Assembly (NCBI GenBank): GCA_021014945.1
Contig: MU266585.1
Coordinates: forward strand, 1 to 37,859
Origin: Leucogyrophana mollusca
Taxonomy: Eukaryota > Basidiomycota > Agaricomycetes > Boletales
Reading direction: 5' to 3'
Length of the DNA stretch: 37,859 bases
A model generated the notes under the pieces. That model had not been told where the DNA came from and made no database searches. It was given only the letters and a program-made list of their open reading frames with translations. Each line of letters begins with the position of its first letter. Position 1 is the first letter of the stretch. A program made the translations under genes and the position numbers. Shown here piece after piece: positions 34,761 to 37,859 of this stretch.

Positions 34761-35150
34761 ATTTCCCTTACGCAAAGGCATGGGGCACATAATTTCTTTA
34801 TCTCTAATTCATCTTTAACATATTCTAAATGTTTCTGCCTACTCAGAATTCCTTAGCTAACAAGCCCCCACTTGGTATTGTTAGCTCGAGGATCCTACCC
34901 AGACCATATAGCCACATTACATAATCGGACACTTAGTCATTGCTACTATGATGGAGGTTTTCTCCACACAAAAGCACGGGGCACATAATCTCTTTATCTC
35001 TAATTCATATTTAACATATTGTAAATGTTTCTGCCTACTCAGAATTTCTTAACTAACAAGCCCCCACTTGGTATTGTTAGTTTGAGGATCCTACCCAGAC
35101 CAAATATAGTAATCAGATACCTAGACGTTGCTACTGCAATGATCTTCGTA
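34761..35150. repeat. two tandem copies of a roughly 196-bp unit
   Basis: The first copy starts near 34761 and the second near 34957. The word ggggcacataat recurs with an offset of 196 (34782 and 34978), and about 130 bp afterwards is nearly identical. Each copy contains a perfect 9-bp inverted repeat: 34855-34863 with 34878-34886, and 35051-35059 with 35074-35082. The inner loop is identical. No ORF is present. Confidence 0.8.
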
Positions 35151-35269
35151 GTATCAACACCAGTGTAGTGCAACTATATCTTCACCCCCTATTATCTCCT
35201 GCTGTTGGGTCCTCAAGGCTCCTCTCCAGCTCTTCTCTGCTCTCACCTAACCTTGCTCATCATATCAGA

Positions 35270-35419
35270 TAGGTTCGAACAGGTTCGAACTTGGTCCACT
35301 AGCATTCTCCTATGCCGAACTTGAACTGAACCTGCCCACCCAGCGCCTGAACTCGAACCTGAACTGAACTTGAACCTATAGGTTCAGTTCAGAGGTTCAG
35401 GTTCGAACCTGTGGTTCGG
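35270..35419. repeat. right subterminal repeats (GTTCGAAC / GGTTCAG)
   Basis: Dense GTTCGAAC, CTGAACC and GGTTCAG words in both orientations lie directly inside the right terminal repeat, mirroring the left end. Confidence 0.7.
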
Positions 35420-35440
35420 ACTGAACTTCGGCAGCCCTAG
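35420..35440 (-). repeat. right terminal inverted repeat
   Basis: The plus strand ends GCAGCCCTAG at 35440, the complement of the left end apart from one base within 21 positions. Confidence 0.85.
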
Positions 35441-35448
35441 TAAATCCC
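35441..35448. repeat. right target-site duplication (TAAATCCC)
   Basis: It pairs with TAAATCGG at 30446-30453, six of eight bases identical. Confidence 0.6.
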
Positions 35449-35963
35449 AGCCACGGAAACCTCCGTTAACCCATGCGCTCTTATTGCACTCAACGCTGAT
35501 GCGACAGTGTGTGTTCACCAAGTTTCGCTGACAGCCCAATTCAAGGTTTGTTAGATTTATGATGAGATCACACTGGTTTATGTGTGCTTATAGGAAGCAG
35601 CTCAATGACATGCAGGCTCCATGGACAATCAAGAAATACAAAGGTCTTCGTCTTGCCGGATAGCATTATGCAGGAGTTTGACAGAGTACATCCCTCTATG
35701 GAGATTTAGCTTTATGGTTTTATGCTTATAACTACATTATGTTTCATACTTATTTCCACTATATTTCTATACTGTATCCCATAGACCAAGGCCATACTAC
35801 TTAGCCATTACTTATCCTTCGACTGTCACAGGTATGTCACATCACATGATATTGGATGAATGCACATGCGCCCTACCTTATCTTATATATTTTTGTCCAA
35901 GAGATATACTCAGGTATCGAAGAAGGGCAAGAATGCTGCTTATCGGAACGCTGATGCCCACGC
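35449..35963. other. AT-rich spacer right of the transposon
   Basis: No supported gene. It is AT-rich with runs such as ttatatatttttgtcc near 35883. A short frame ending at 36057 overlaps the ORF that starts at 35964 in another frame. Confidence 0.5.
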
Positions 35964-36317
35964 ATGGTTGTCTCGCTCCCTTCTTCTGAACAGCGGTACT
36001 TCTATGGCTACCATATCGAGCCAGAATGGTCCCAAACCTACGTTCGTTCACGCTTGAAGGACGACACAAGAACAGGCGCATTCACGTCCAGAGGCCTCAG
36101 ATGCCTCAAGGAGGAAACAGGAATATTTGCTTTGGATATAGAGGACGCGAAGGAGTATGGGCAAACCGAAATCCGGGAACGGATGACTTTCGCCCTCACT
36201 ATTAGTGAACGCGAGAGCTGGGAGAAACGGCCGACGCAGGTGGGTAGGTTGTCGGCAATTGTTGGACGCCAGCCGAGGTGGTGGGCCGATTTTCGCGAGG
36301 CTTCCAATTCGTGGTGA
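35964..36317 (+). CDS. uncharacterised small ORF, possibly an exon
   Basis: This is a 117-codon frame. Its first 90 codons look protein-like (SSEQRYFYGYHIEPEWSQTY, then LKEETGIFALDIEDAKEYG, then ERMTFALTISERESWEKR). A donor-like gtgggt follows CCGACGCAG at about 36239, so the true exon may end there. I recognise no family and found no convincing partner exon. A minus-strand frame of similar length overlaps it, so the coding strand is only inferred. Confidence 0.3.
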   Translation: MVVSLPSSEQRYFYGYHIEPEWSQTYVRSRLKDDTRTGAFTSRGLRCLKEETGIFALDIEDAKEYGQTEIRERMTFALTISERESWEKRPTQVGRLSAIVGRQPRWWADFREASNSW

Positions 36318-37489
36318 TGGATGTAGCACCATCTACTTCTTTGTACGATATGCTTCTAATGTTGAACTGCCTTCCATTCTACGTGTAATGTCCCATCGCT
36401 GCCAAAGCTGCTATGCTCCAGTCTGGAACTTGCCTTGTATGAGTCTACAGTGCAATCTCGCCTGCCTTGTCAGCATATATCCAACGTCACGGTACGAGCG
36501 AAAATATTGATATTTACCAGGACCTTTGAAGCGAGGGTCTTCTGGAAGCTGCGCGAGTGGTTAAATGTTGCCAGAAGGACTTTCAAGGTAGTACCAGACC
36601 TTCAATCACGAGCTCCTTGCGCATCGGGACCCAATGGCACCTAGATGCAAGCTCCCAAACGAGGTACTCGTGCCCAGTATCATTGACGGCCGGTAGGTCC
36701 TGTTGACGTGTGCAGCATGCCCAGGGGTTTCGATAAGAGAGATGTAGCGGCGAGAAATTGGCGAACTGCATCTTCGGTACACAGGTGGTTGTCGAAGCAG
36801 AGAATGATCTGGCCAGTTTCGTTTCGTCAGATAAATGGCGAGACATACCTGCGCACGCTTGCTTCATCTCCATTACTTCTGCACACAGGCCGCCCGGATC
36901 TCTTCCATGGGTGGTGACCTGGGCGTTTTTGGTACTGGGGTGTGGGTTGGCGGGGTGGTGATCAGCGTGGCAGGTGACTCATCAGCAGACACCCCGTTCA
37001 CATCGTATACGGGGCAGTGGGGAGCAACCACACCGGGTGCCGGTGAATCTGGAGAGCGTGCAGGACACAAACCAACTATTCCAGAATGCAAAGTTCAAAC
37101 GCCGATGCGGCTGACCAAATACTCATGTCTCCACCACAGCCAACGCCCAAGCGCATCAACCTGAGATTAACGGCAAAATCAGTGTGCCAATGGAATCGCC
37201 CGCCGTCGAAGCGATTTATCTCGTTCAAAGCCTGTTAAGCTCCAGTCCGCGATTCTGCCCTCCGAACGAAGCTACATCAGGAAATCTACAAGTGGCTTGG
37301 CTTCACTTGACAAGCTTTGTTGAAGATATATGGTGTAAATCTTAGAGTATATTCGACTATAACTACACAGTATATATATCGAATGTAGATGGTGCACAGA
37401 CCAGGTAAGCATATATGTACGAGTTGTTTCTACTACGTATGGAATCTTAAAAGGAATTTATCTAAGTATATCTAAGATACTAGAATGTT
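36318..37489. other. gene-poor right flank
   Basis: Several short overlapping frames on both strands (36435-36644, 36583-36873, 36835-37164) have no recognisable domain. From about 37320 to 37490 the sequence is AT-rich with tatatata runs. I support no gene here. Confidence 0.45.
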
Positions 37490-37859
37490 CCAGTAGTCCG
37501 TACCGGTGTCATATCCCGTGCAGCCACGCGCCCTCATATCCCATTCCGGTTCTATTCCGCACGTTTCCGTACCCCTCCGATCCTTCCGTCTAACAATTGT
37601 TGGACTTAGCATTTTCTAGACTCGTCGTTCCGCCTCCGGTCCTCCGGACCTTTCCGCCGGCCCATCGGACCGAACACTGCCCCGTTTCCTTTTGTATGTT
37701 TTCCCTCTCCATTATGGTTCTGTCTACGCACCGCCTTTACTTAGTTTTATTTATCTTCCGCTTGTCACACTAATCCTATGCCTGTCCGATCTACATAGCC
37801 CCTCCGAGTTCCGGACCCACTCCACCCTCCGGAACCATTCCTCCTTTATCTATCTTATT
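37490..37859. repeat. TCCG-dense, pyrimidine-rich tract, cut by the window end
   Basis: By hand count the plus strand carries 15 copies of TCCG in about 370 bp, against 1-2 expected by chance, and C and T dominate. There is no long ORF. It may be part of a retroelement LTR or another dispersed repeat continuing beyond the window; no terminal repeat is visible to prove that. Confidence 0.4.

Larger units (their letters stand above)
30454..35440 (-). mobile_element. complete hAT-superfamily DNA transposon, about 5.0 kb
   Basis: The element is bounded by terminal inverted repeats starting CTAGGGCTGCC at both ends (30454 inward, 35440 inward). They match over about 21 bp with one difference, and 8-bp target-site duplications lie outside. 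Inside each end are dense GGTTCAG / CTGAACC subterminal repeats. The minus-strand transposase fills 30658-34451. About 1 kb on the right (34452-35440) is non-coding and holds further subterminal-type repeats and a tandem 196-bp repeat. The transposase appears free of stops or frameshifts after splicing, so the copy may be autonomous or recently active. Confidence 0.88.

Noticed and set aside
1..37859. tRNA, rRNA or CRISPR features
   Set aside because: No T-loop consensus, rRNA-like block or regularly spaced repeat was recognised by eye; GTTCGAAC words in the hAT element mimic T-loops but lie in subterminal repeats.

Overview
The window is nuclear DNA of a filamentous basidiomycete, most likely an Agaricomycete. 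Genes are split by many short introns (mostly 45-70 nt, donors of the GTNNGT type, acceptors YAG). Coding exons are richer in GC than the spacers, and the protein families (an ISWI remodeler, a P450, an AIG1-like P-loop GTPase with a long tail, a hAT transposase with introns) fit that group. No bacterial, phage or CRISPR features were seen.

Layout, left to right. (1) 475-2895 (+) is a complete 14-exon cytochrome P450 of 539 residues, tail to tail with a MGST3-type microsomal glutathione S-transferase at 3239-4035 (-). (2) 4036-8749 is a gene-poor stretch of 4.7 kb. (3) 8750-13249 (+) is an ISWI chromatin-remodelling ATPase with about 22 introns. (4) 14088-17281 (-) holds an AIG1/GIMAP-like GTPase whose tail is built from consecutive phase-0 exons that all begin with Leu-Pro; further membrane-type exons follow it. 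(5) 17692-18135 (+) is an unplaced coding fragment. (6) 18439-20597 (-) is an NCS1 purine/cytosine permease. (7) 21734-22038 (-) is ATP synthase subunit J (Atp18), head to head with 22311-26457 (+), coatomer beta subunit (Sec26). (8) 26736-28055 (-) is a peroxiredoxin-like PRXL2/AAED1 protein whose active-site motif is split by a 9-nt exon; it is head to head, 142 bp apart, with 28198-29994 (+), an EI24/RRT8-like membrane protein. (9) 30454-35440 is a complete hAT transposon with terminal inverted repeats, decayed target-site duplications and an apparently intact multi-exon transposase. (10) 35441-37859 is gene-poor, with one uncharacterised ORF and a final tract very rich in TCCG.

Most genes are housekeeping genes (vesicle coat, ATP synthase, chromatin remodelling, nucleobase uptake). 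The P450 and MGST3 pair could act in the same oxidise-then-conjugate detoxification at the ER membrane. The more unusual material lies in the GTPase tail, the micro-exon in the PRXL2 gene, and the repeats inside the hAT element. All gene models were spliced by eye; exon joins were accepted only when frame, splice consensus and family conservation agreed.
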